The notes beneath the pieces were generated by a model. That model saw only the letters and a list, made by a program, of their open reading frames with translations. It searched no databases and was not told the origin of the DNA. Made by a program: the position numbers and the translations under genes. A DNA stretch of 63,146 nucleotides from CAZUGA01 sp964619885 (lineage in GTDB: Bacteria > Pseudomonadota > Gammaproteobacteria > Methylococcales > UBA1147): the NCBI GenBank assembly GCA_964619885.1, contig CAZUGA010000025.1:1-63146 (forward strand), read 5' to 3'. Numbering within the stretch: position 1 is the stretch's first letter; each line of letters begins with the position of its first letter. Positions 9,000-16,884 of the stretch are shown here, piece by piece.

Positions 9000-9796
9000 A
9001 ACGAATTTTTGAATTAATTTATCACCCTGCTCTTCAGTGCCCTCATCACTTGGGACAACCTCGTCTGAAAGACCTTTGATTTTAATGGCGAAAGATTCTT
9101 GGACGAGGATTCGCACCGACATTTATCAAGGAATCCATCGCTCGACGCACACAGTTATTAGTATGCGCTTAAATTAGGAAAATTGAATTATATTCCGAAG
9201 CGTTCTGGAATCGAAAGGGACCTTTCGCTATGGAACCTATGTGACGAGTTCCTAATTTGTCAGAAATCGATGCAGGCTACGAATCAGAAAAACGTACAAG
9301 ATGAGGCTACGGAATAACGCAGCACGTAGATTCAAGAAAAACTCCGAGCAGGATAAGTTTTTTTATCCTGATACCGTACGATGACTCAAGCGTTTGATCG
9401 CTAATGAAAAATATTCTCGGGTAAATAATCCGTATATGCCCAACAATATCAAACCAACTTTGAAATAACCTACGAATCTGTTCATTTAATTAACCCAGCT
9501 AGTGATGGTTACGAAATAGAACAAGGCAATTACAATGCCACAACCAAATTTTACTGAGAATTCGGCGATTTAAAATTTCTAAGCTGTGACAAACCACAAA
9601 GTTGTAAAAAAAAATGACGCTTTATGACCCAAAATGTCATTTATTGGCCATTTAAATTATCGCTACTCAAAGTACCCGATAAATTTACAGAATACGATCA
9701 CCCGTCTATCGAGGAAAATCGTTTTTTAATTATTCAGCCAGCATGCAAACAGCCGAAAAACTAACCGGTAGGATTCTAAATCGACGCGATTTAGAC
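9000..9796. other. 797-bp gene-poor AT-rich stretch
   Basis: No frame of useful length is open on either strand and no RNA gene, terminator or repeat was recognised. One plus-strand frame (9429-9617) reads as protein-like sequence interrupted by a TGA at 9555; this might be a decayed gene but is also compatible with chance. The stretch separates the accessory polysaccharide region from the conserved chromosome. Confidence 0.4.
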
Positions 9797-10627
9797 CTAT
9801 TTCAACTCGAAGCTATACTCGGCAAATACCAGATCCGCACCATCGGTGACCCGAACCGTCCAGTCGCCCAGCATCGTTCGATTCAGCTTTTTACGCGAGT
9901 AAACTCTCCAGCGACTACCACCCACCGGAAATTCACGCTTGGCTATTAGTTGTTGCCCCTTCAACCATTCGTGCGCCCGTTTGGCGCCTTTGATCGATTT
10001 AAATTCAGTAAACAAATAAAGTTCGTCTGACCCATTTCCCGGCAGAAACACCGGGCTAGAAACTTGCCCGACAGGCTCGCGATTCAACATTTTACGAGTA
10101 AACTGTACGCGCGCAATGCCGGAGCCCGGGATAGGTTTAATAGTTGGATCGTTGGAAATGCTAATCTGGGCAGGACGGGTAACCACAGCGGAATCAACAC
10201 TGTCTCTACTAGGCTTATCCACCTGCGTTTCCGATTGGGCCGGTTTAACGACCGCCGCCGAATGAGACGATGGTTGATCGCCCTCCGCTACCGCGACCGA
10301 AGCTTTTTCAAGCTGCCGGGGACTTCGTTCGCTAACGGATGAAGGTGCAGGATCGATTTTGTTCTCTATTCCATTATTCTTAATGGATTCTTCTTTAACT
10401 CGTGTTGTAGCCTGTGCGGCACTCTCGGAGCTCCCCTGCTCGCTTGAAAAAAAACCGGACAATCCTAGATACAACGTAACGGTCAGAAACAGCAGCAACG
10501 CAAACGCGGAGACAATGCGTTTGTAATTCCATTCGGTTTGAACGGTCAAGCCCGTTTCGGACCCATCCAAATTATTCGGCGTCGCAGCCGAATAATTGAG
10601 CTTAATCACTATTTTTTTTTGCGGCAC
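9797..10627 (-). CDS. DUF2914 domain protein, single-pass membrane
   Basis: The 276-residue protein has a short cytoplasmic N-terminus, one membrane helix (about residues 38-58, rich in L/V/F), a long low-complexity linker rich in S, A, E, P and K (60-195), and a C-terminal DUF2914-type domain (about 205-275). That domain contains LYLFTEF, AHEWLKG, WRVYSRKKL and GDWTVRV. Domains of this type are thought to lie on the periplasmic side; their function is unknown. It stands alone, leftward, divergent from odhB across 360 bp. The start assigned is the ATG at 10627. Confidence 0.72.
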   Translation of the reverse strand: MPQKKIVIKLNYSAATPNNLDGSETGLTVQTEWNYKRIVSAFALLLFLTVTLYLGLSGFFSSEQGSSESAAQATTRVKEESIKNNGIENKIDPAPSSVSERSPRQLEKASVAVAEGDQPSSHSAAVVKPAQSETQVDKPSRDSVDSAVVTRPAQISISNDPTIKPIPGSGIARVQFTRKMLNREPVGQVSSPVFLPGNGSDELYLFTEFKSIKGAKRAHEWLKGQQLIAKREFPVGGSRWRVYSRKKLNRTMLGDWTVRVTDGADLVFAEYSFELK

Positions 10628-10987
10628 GAATCAATAATCCGTCAATCTAGACAGTTGAATAAAAATCTGCCCAAGGTCTGAAAACGCCGATTCTACCCTG
10701 AGTCAAGTCAGGATGCTCGTCCTTTTTAGAGATTTTTACCGGTAGCAATCCACTCTATATCTAAATTGACTCAATGCGTTTGCCTTGGTGTAGATTAAGC
10801 GCCGCAATTTATCTATTTATTTATATCTCGGTGTAACTGACGAGTAGGCAAGAACAGAGAATTCCGTTATGCTGCTTATTTTGACACTCATCGAAATTTA
10901 CTTGGCAAATCGAGTTCGATCAGTGCGCTGCAAGCGGTCTCTCTTTCCGCTTTGAATGGATCATTCACCTACAGGGCCACAGCGAAA
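10628..10987. other. 360-bp intergenic region before odhB; no odhA
   Basis: In most gammaproteobacteria the E1 gene odhA/sucA ends just before odhB. Here the sequence upstream of odhB contains only a short open frame continuous with odhB back to a TGA near 10838. Its conceptual translation does not resemble the C-terminus of OdhA. The region presumably holds promoters for the divergent DUF2914 gene and odhB. Confidence 0.6.
10766..10796 (+). promoter_or_regulatory. candidate sigma70-type promoter for odhB
   Basis: A TTGACT hexamer (10766-10771) is followed after 19 bp by TAGATT (10791-10796). The spacing is longer than the optimal 17 bp, so this is only a weak candidate. It is the best match found upstream of odhB. 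Confidence 0.25.
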
Positions 10988-12214
10988 ATGAAAACAGAAG
11001 TATTGGTACCCAATCTACCGGAATCAGTCGCCGACGCGACGTTGATCACATGGCACAAACAAGTTGGCGAACCAGTTCAACGCGATGAAAATTTGGTTGA
11101 TCTGGAAACCGATAAAGTCGTACTCGAAGTTCCGGCACCCGATAATGGTGTCTTAGAAAAAGTATTGCAGCAAAATGGCGCCACCGTGACAAGCGGTGAT
11201 TTGCTCGCGGTTATCAATATCGATAAGTCTGCAACACCTTCTGAAGATACGATCGATCAAGCGACCGAAGAATCCCCGGCGCAAGCGCTTAGTCCAGCGG
11301 TCCGACGATTGATATTGGAACACGAACTTGATTCGAACAAAATACCAGCCAGCGGAAAAGCTGGTCGACTCACAAAAAACGATGTACTTGATTATATAAA
11401 AACAGACGTAACTGTATCCGAACAGGCGACTCCTGAGCCAATAGTCACTACAAAAACACCTCCACCAAACGTTGTAACGCCTGGGCCGGCACCAACACCC
11501 GCGACATCTGATTCTAGACCAGAGCAACGGGTACCAATGACTCGACTGAGAGCACGCGTCGCCGAGCGTCTTATCCAAGCACAACAAAATTCGGCAATGC
11601 TAACGACCTTTAACGAGGTTAACTTGAAAAAAGTAATCGAGCTACGTCGAGACTATAAAGATTCGTTTGTAAAAAAACACCAAGTTAAACTCGGTTTCAT
11701 GTCTTTTTTTATCAAAGCATCGATCGAAGCATTAAAACGATTCCCGCTAATTAACGCCTCTGTTGACCAGCGAGATATCATTTATCACGGCTATTATGAT
11801 ATAGGCATAGCCGTAGCATCTGAACGCGGATTGGTTGTCCCGATTATTCGAGATGCCGACCAATTGGATTTCGCGGGGATGGAAAAACAAATCGCTGAAT
11901 TCGGGGTAAAAGCCCAGGCGGGCCGCTTATCGTACGAAGATCTTAGCGGTGGCACATTTACGATAACTAACGGCGGGGTTTTCGGTTCGATGCTATCCAC
12001 ACCGATTCTGAATCCTCCGCAAAGCGCAATCCTCGGCATGCATTCCATTCAACAGCGACCTTGGGTGGAAAACAACGACGTCGTAGTTCGACCGATAATG
12101 TATCTGGCATTGTCTTATGATCACCAAATTATCGACGGAAAAGAAGCCGTCCAGTTTTTGGTTGCTATCAAGGAGTCTTTAGAAGAACCCAGCCGACTGT
12201 TACTCAACATATAG
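10988..12214 (+). CDS. odhB: dihydrolipoyllysine succinyltransferase (OGDH E2)
   Basis: The 408-residue E2 component of 2-oxoglutarate dehydrogenase transfers succinyl groups from the lipoyl arm to CoA. The lipoyl domain (about 1-75) holds the lipoylated lysine in ETDKVVLEV. The E3/E1-binding segment (about 95-130) includes ALSPAVRRLILEH and GRLTKNDVL. A proline/threonine-rich linker follows, then the catalytic domain from RVPMTRLRARVAERL, ending with the active-site SYDHQIIDG motif. All key residues look intact. The ATG at 10988 matches the family N-terminus; the frame extends upstream to a TTG at 10952 that is unlikely to be used. The next gene, 25 bp on, encodes an E3-like protein. E1 is not adjacent. 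Confidence 0.95.
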   Translation: MKTEVLVPNLPESVADATLITWHKQVGEPVQRDENLVDLETDKVVLEVPAPDNGVLEKVLQQNGATVTSGDLLAVINIDKSATPSEDTIDQATEESPAQALSPAVRRLILEHELDSNKIPASGKAGRLTKNDVLDYIKTDVTVSEQATPEPIVTTKTPPPNVVTPGPAPTPATSDSRPEQRVPMTRLRARVAERLIQAQQNSAMLTTFNEVNLKKVIELRRDYKDSFVKKHQVKLGFMSFFIKASIEALKRFPLINASVDQRDIIYHGYYDIGIAVASERGLVVPIIRDADQLDFAGMEKQIAEFGVKAQAGRLSYEDLSGGTFTITNGGVFGSMLSTPILNPPQSAILGMHSIQQRPWVENNDVVVRPIMYLALSYDHQIIDGKEAVQFLVAIKESLEEPSRLLLNI

Positions 12215-12239
12215 CTCAGCAATTACAGCGGATAACGCG

Positions 12240-13691
12240 ATGAAAAAAAGTCCCAAACATTACGACGTAATTGTCATTGGGGCTGGGCCTGCTGGCTACG
12301 TCGCTGCTATTCGTTGTGCCCAACTGGGGCTGAAAACTGCATGTATTGACCACTGGACAGGCAAAGACAAGCAACACTCAATGGGTGGAACTTTTCTAAA
12401 CGCCGGCTGTATTCCAGCACTCACGTTGCTGGAATCTGCAAAGCTGTATCGAACAATAACGGAACAAAGTGCTATTCACGGTATCCGAGTATCTAAAGCT
12501 GAATTAGATATCGCGGAAATGATCCAACACAAGGATGAAGTCCTAAGATCACTTTCGGATCACATCGCCCAATTATTCGACTCAAACCAAATTGACTGCA
12601 TATTTGGGACAGCTCAATTAATGGACGCAAAAATTGTACAAGTGCATCCCATCGAAAAATCTAGTAAAGCGTATTTGTTGGAATGTGACAACGTTATTCT
12701 TGCCACCGGTTCAAGTTCAGTCGATATAGACGCAGCCCGTATAGACGGTGATAAAATTGTAGAATCTTATACCGCTATGAATTTCTCGTCCGTTCCCAAA
12801 CGCCTCGGGATCATCGGGGCAGGCGTAATCGGGCTGGAACACGCCAGCATTTGGGCCCGACTCGGTTCAAAAGTAACCCTGTTTGACGCGCAAAATGATT
12901 TTTTGGGTTTCGTCGATGATCAGATAGTTGATGAAGCCCTGAAAATATATTCCAAACAAGGTCTGGATATCAGGTTTCGTGCACGTGTCACGGCGACTAA
13001 GAAAACACCCAAATCGGTGAGAATCGAATACGAAGACCCGGATAGTTCACACCAACTTAGCGTTGATAAATTGATCGTTGCGGTAGGCCGTAAACCAAAT
13101 TCTGAAAACCTCGCCAGCGCTGAAGCTAACTTGTTATTGGATGAGAATGGTTTCGTCCATGTCGACGAACAATGCATGACCAATCTCCCTGGCGTATTTG
13201 CGATTGGAGATCTCGTCCAAGGACCTATGTTAGCGCACAAAGGTGCCGAGGAAGGTATCCTTGCCGCGGAGGTCATCTCAGGTAAAGAACGCAGCCTGCA
13301 TTACTCTGTCATCCCTAATGTGATTTATACCGAGCCCGCGATTGCGTGGGTAGGTCAAACCGAGCAACATCTGCGTTCGACCGGTGAACCAATTAAAATT
13401 GGTATATTTCCCTTTTCGGCCAATGCATGCGCTCTATCAACAGGAAAATCCATTGGCATGGTAAAAATTATTTCACAAAAGTACAGCGATCAAATATTAG
13501 GGGTACATATAATCAATCCATGCGCCTCAGAATTGATCGCTGAAGCAGTATTGGCGATGGAATTTTCCGCCAGCACCGAAGACCTTGCTCGAACCGTACA
13601 CGCGCATCCATCGTTGTCCAAAGCATTGCACGAGGCAGCTATGGCAATAGACAACCGGGCCTTGCATATCCCACCTTCTGAAACTCACTGA
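12240..13691 (+). CDS. lpd: dihydrolipoamide dehydrogenase-like flavoprotein lacking redox cysteine pair
   Basis: The 483-residue protein has the full fold of the pyridine nucleotide-disulphide oxidoreductases: FAD-binding GAGPAGY (14-20), NAD-binding GAGVIGLE (about 197), a second FAD contact AIGDLVQGPMLAHK, and the C-terminal dimerisation domain. Position and architecture fit Lpd/E3 of 2-oxoglutarate dehydrogenase. However, the family motif GGTCLNVGC is GGTFLNAGC: residue 52 is Phe (TTT at 12393-12395) and only Cys57 remains. The following IPSK is IPAL. In the C-terminal His-Glu dyad, His456 is kept but the residue five later is Lys461 (AAA at 13620-13622). The frame is otherwise undamaged. 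Normal lipoamide oxidation seems unlikely; it may be repurposed or structural. The symbol records homology and position, not activity. Confidence 0.85.
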   Translation: MKKSPKHYDVIVIGAGPAGYVAAIRCAQLGLKTACIDHWTGKDKQHSMGGTFLNAGCIPALTLLESAKLYRTITEQSAIHGIRVSKAELDIAEMIQHKDEVLRSLSDHIAQLFDSNQIDCIFGTAQLMDAKIVQVHPIEKSSKAYLLECDNVILATGSSSVDIDAARIDGDKIVESYTAMNFSSVPKRLGIIGAGVIGLEHASIWARLGSKVTLFDAQNDFLGFVDDQIVDEALKIYSKQGLDIRFRARVTATKKTPKSVRIEYEDPDSSHQLSVDKLIVAVGRKPNSENLASAEANLLLDENGFVHVDEQCMTNLPGVFAIGDLVQGPMLAHKGAEEGILAAEVISGKERSLHYSVIPNVIYTEPAIAWVGQTEQHLRSTGEPIKIGIFPFSANACALSTGKSIGMVKIISQKYSDQILGVHIINPCASELIAEAVLAMEFSASTEDLARTVHAHPSLSKALHEAAMAIDNRALHIPPSETH

Positions 13692-13744
13692 CCACAAGCC
13701 GGTTTATCCTACAGGTCTGGTTCATCAATAAACCCGAAAACTAT

Positions 13745-15271
13745 TCAAGCCTCAACCACGACTGGTATTTTTCCGATTTTGGCCTGCCACATTTTGGGGC
13801 CGGTGGTATGAACTGATTCTCCGATTGAATCGACTGCTACAGTCACTGGCATGTCTTGAATAACAAATTCATGTATGGCTTCCATGCCCAAATCGGCGAA
13901 CGCAACAACCCGGGATTTTCGAATAGCCTTGGATACCAAATACGCTGCTCCGCCAACCGCCATAAGGTACACAGCACGATGCTTTCGAATCGATTCGATC
14001 GCAATCGGGCCCCGCTCCGCTTTACCGATCATACCCAATAGCCCGGTATGCGACAGCATCGATTCGGTAAACTTATCCATTCGCGTCGCCGTTGTCGGCC
14101 CCGCCGGCCCCACGACCTCTTCTCGCACCGGATCCACCGGGCCCACGTAGTAGATAAATTTATTCGTAAAATCTACTCCGTCTGGCAACGCTTGTCCTTG
14201 TTGAAAAAGATCGACCATGCGCTTGTGTGCAGCATCACGACCAGTCAATAAAGTACCCGTTAATAGTAATGTTTCACCCGGTTTCCAACTCGCTACATCC
14301 TCTTTACTTACCGTATCGAGATTAACCCGCCGGGCTGTACTAGCAGCGTCCCATGTAATTTTCGGCCATTCATCCAGACTCGGGGGTACCAACTCTGCCG
14401 GCCCTGAGCCGTCTAACACGAAATGCGCATGCCGCGTCGCCGCGCAATTTGGAATCATCGCAACAGGTTTATTAGCCGCGTGGGTGGGATAATCGCATAT
14501 CTGAACATCTAGTACGGTCGTCAGGCCACCCAAGCCTTGAGCCCCTATTCCCAACGCATTGACCTTTTCGTACAATTCCAAACGCAATTCTTCCACGGCA
14601 GAATCCGGGCCTTTCACAATAAGTTCCTGAATATCGATGGATTTCATGCAAGCTTTTTTGGCCAGGATCATCGCCTTTTCAGCCGTTCCGCCGATACCGA
14701 TACCCAATATGCCCGGTGGACACCATCCCGCACCCATGGTTGGAACGGTTTTCAACACCCAATCAACAATACTGTCGGACGGATTTAACATTACAAACTT
14801 CGATTTTGCCTCCGAACCGCCGCCCTTTGCCGCGACCTCCACTTCGACGCTATCACCCGCCACCAATTCCATGTGGATAACCGCCGGAGTGTTGTCTTGG
14901 GTATTCTGACGCTTACCGGCCGGGTCAGCCAATATTGATGGCCGCAGAATATTATCGGGATGGGTATAGGCTCGGCGTACTCCTTCGTTGACCATCTCGG
15001 CAACACTCATCCCGTTCTCCCAGCCGACATCCATACCAATCCTTAGAAAAACGGTAACAATACCCGTGTCCTGACAAACCGGGCGGTGCCCCTCCGCGCA
15101 CATCCGCGAATTAATCAAAATCTGAGCCATCGCATCCTTGGCAGCCTGACTTTCCTCGCGCTGATAGGCGTCGTTCATGGCGTGGATAAAATCCACCGGG
15201 TGATAGTATGAAATATACTGTAGAGCGTCAGCTACACTTTGGATAATATCTTCTTGCTTAATACAATTCAT
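13745..15271 (-). CDS. fumA: class I fumarate hydratase (4Fe-4S)
   Basis: The 508-residue protein is an iron-sulphur class I fumarase, interconverting fumarate and malate in the TCA cycle. N-terminal catalytic-domain landmarks include GHRPVCQDTG, a glycine-rich GGGSEAKS, GWCPPGILGIGIGG and NCAATRHAHFVLDG; the cysteines in the first, third and fourth fit the three cluster ligands. The C-terminal domain starts near GETLLLTGTLLTGRD and contains YYVGPVDPVREEVVGPAGPTTATRMD. This class is oxygen-sensitive, unlike class II FumC. It converges on lpd with a 53-bp gap and no clear terminator. It starts at ATG 15271 and stands alone. Confidence 0.94.
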   Translation of the reverse strand: MNCIKQEDIIQSVADALQYISYYHPVDFIHAMNDAYQREESQAAKDAMAQILINSRMCAEGHRPVCQDTGIVTVFLRIGMDVGWENGMSVAEMVNEGVRRAYTHPDNILRPSILADPAGKRQNTQDNTPAVIHMELVAGDSVEVEVAAKGGGSEAKSKFVMLNPSDSIVDWVLKTVPTMGAGWCPPGILGIGIGGTAEKAMILAKKACMKSIDIQELIVKGPDSAVEELRLELYEKVNALGIGAQGLGGLTTVLDVQICDYPTHAANKPVAMIPNCAATRHAHFVLDGSGPAELVPPSLDEWPKITWDAASTARRVNLDTVSKEDVASWKPGETLLLTGTLLTGRDAAHKRMVDLFQQGQALPDGVDFTNKFIYYVGPVDPVREEVVGPAGPTTATRMDKFTESMLSHTGLLGMIGKAERGPIAIESIRKHRAVYLMAVGGAAYLVSKAIRKSRVVAFADLGMEAIHEFVIQDMPVTVAVDSIGESVHTTGPKMWQAKIGKIPVVVEA

Positions 15272-15378
15272 GCGGTCTATACCTCAGCAGTCAACTCGAC
15301 TGTCGCCCCATTATAGCCTACATCCAATCCGACACGGGTGCAGTTTCAAACAACCCAACCGGGTAAAACTGGTTGAAC

Positions 15379-16023
15379 TCAGCCTAACACCGCCAATATT
15401 TTTTTTGCGATAGCTTCGACACCACCGATACCGGGAACCGAAGCAAACTCAAGCAAGCCCTGTTCGGCTCTCTTCGAATAATATGCTATAAGTGGCTCTG
15501 TCTGTTCGTGGTAGACGGCCAATCTTTTGCGTACGGTTTCTTCGGAATCGTCGTCTCGTTGCACCAAAGTTTCTCCGGTTTGATCATCCTTTCCATCAAC
15601 ATTGGGTGGATTAAACTCAATATGGTAAGTTCTGCCTGACCCTAGGTGGACTCGCCGTCCACTCATACGTTTGACTATTTCTTCGTCGTCCACTGAAATT
15701 TCCAATACGTGGTCCAATTCCACACCCATTTCCCTGAGCCCTTCGGCCTGTCCGATCGTTCTCGGGAAACCATCCAGTAGGAATCCTTCACTGCAGTCCG
15801 ATTGAGCCAGTCGTTCCTTAATCAAACCCAAAATTATTTGGTCGGATACCAAACCACCCGCATCCATTATTTCTTTCGCCTGTACACCCAATGGTGTTCC
15901 AGCACGAACCGCTGCGCGCAGCATATCGCCGGTGGATATTTGAGGAATTCCGTATTTCTCAGTAATAGATACTGCCTGAGTCCCTTTACCCGAGCCGGGA
16001 CTCCCCAGAAGGATTATTCGCAT
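15379..16023 (-). CDS. adk: adenylate kinase
   Basis: The 214-residue enzyme (same length as the E. coli protein) catalyses ATP + AMP to 2 ADP. The P-loop is GSPGSGKGTQA at residues 7-17; the NMP-binding region has STGDMLRAAV; DGFPRTIGQAEGL precedes the LID domain (SGRRVHLGSGRTYH), and the DDSEETVRKRL helix follows. The LID lacks the four-cysteine zinc site found in Gram-positive enzymes, as expected for a proteobacterium. It starts at ATG 16023 and is a monocistronic leftward gene between fumA and pgsA. Confidence 0.97.
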   Translation of the reverse strand: MRIILLGSPGSGKGTQAVSITEKYGIPQISTGDMLRAAVRAGTPLGVQAKEIMDAGGLVSDQIILGLIKERLAQSDCSEGFLLDGFPRTIGQAEGLREMGVELDHVLEISVDDEEIVKRMSGRRVHLGSGRTYHIEFNPPNVDGKDDQTGETLVQRDDDSEETVRKRLAVYHEQTEPLIAYYSKRAEQGLLEFASVPGIGGVEAIAKKILAVLG

Positions 16024-16168
16024 TCTATTCTCCTAAGAATATTAAGTGCGCGGAGTGTGCCATAAAGCAGGGAGAATTTACACCGTAGGTACGACCACAA
16101 AAGAGTTTTACAAGATTCTGTCCGTTTACCGCTTGGCGGCTCGGAAATTCTTGATCGACTGCGCCTTG

Positions 16169-16729
16169 CTAACTATGCTCCAACATCGATGGCAATGCGG
16201 CACGAATGTAGCGGGTCATTGACCATAGGGTAAGAATTACCGCGACATAGAGTAGTACCAACCCAACACTACGCATGGGTACGCCATTGATACTCTCACC
16301 GAACAGCAAGCTAGCGATCGCGACCATTTGCGCGGTCGTTTTCATTTTACCAACCCATGAAACCTCGACCTTTTTGCGCAACCCGAGTTCGGCCATCCAC
16401 TCTCGAAGGGACGCTATAGTAATTTCTCGCCCGATAATGACGGCAGCCGGGATCGCAAGATAAACGGTTGGTTCATCTTGAACTATCAAAACCAAAACAA
16501 CCGCGACCATTAGTTTATCCGCAACGGGATCAAGGAAGGCTCCAAATTTGGTGGTTAACCCCATGCGTCGCGCCAGATAACCATCCATCCAATCGGTCAA
16601 TGCTGCGGTTAAAAATATTAACGCGGACAGCATGTGTGCGGCCTCCCACGGTAGATAATAAGCCACTACCAAAATAGGAATCAGTCCAATCCTGAGCAGG
16701 GTCAAATATGTTGGTATATTGAAATCCAT
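16169..16729 (-). CDS. pgsA: phosphatidylglycerophosphate synthase
   Basis: The 186-residue integral membrane enzyme makes phosphatidylglycerophosphate from CDP-diacylglycerol and glycerol-3-phosphate. The CDP-alcohol phosphotransferase signature D-G-x2-A-R-x8-G-x3-D-x3-D is present as DGYLARRMGLTTKFGAFLDPVAD (residues about 50-72). Several hydrophobic helices surround it. It starts at ATG 16729, 155 bp downstream of uvrC on the same strand; uvrC-pgsA order is common in gammaproteobacteria. Confidence 0.95.
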   Translation of the reverse strand: MDFNIPTYLTLLRIGLIPILVVAYYLPWEAAHMLSALIFLTAALTDWMDGYLARRMGLTTKFGAFLDPVADKLMVAVVLVLIVQDEPTVYLAIPAAVIIGREITIASLREWMAELGLRKKVEVSWVGKMKTTAQMVAIASLLFGESINGVPMRSVGLVLLYVAVILTLWSMTRYIRAALPSMLEHS

Positions 16730-16884
16730 AGTTCGTTGTCCGAAACGGTATTCGAATTATATTAGCCTAAGCCGCTCATCACAATTTACGCTACGACAAA
16801 TCGAAATACTTAAACTATATTCTGCTGCAACCATAAAATCACTTCGGTATCTAACAACCCACACTACCACACAATTACATTCAA

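Noticed and set aside
9429..9617. Protein-like plus-strand frame with an internal TGA, possibly a pseudogene
   Set aside because: Only about 62 codons in AT-rich DNA, no recognisable family and no start with a ribosome binding site; not enough to call a pseudogene.
10838..10987. Open frame continuous with odhB upstream of its ATG, considered as an odhA remnant
   Set aside because: The conceptual translation does not resemble the OdhA C-terminus and there is no ATG; the ATG at 10988 gives the family start.
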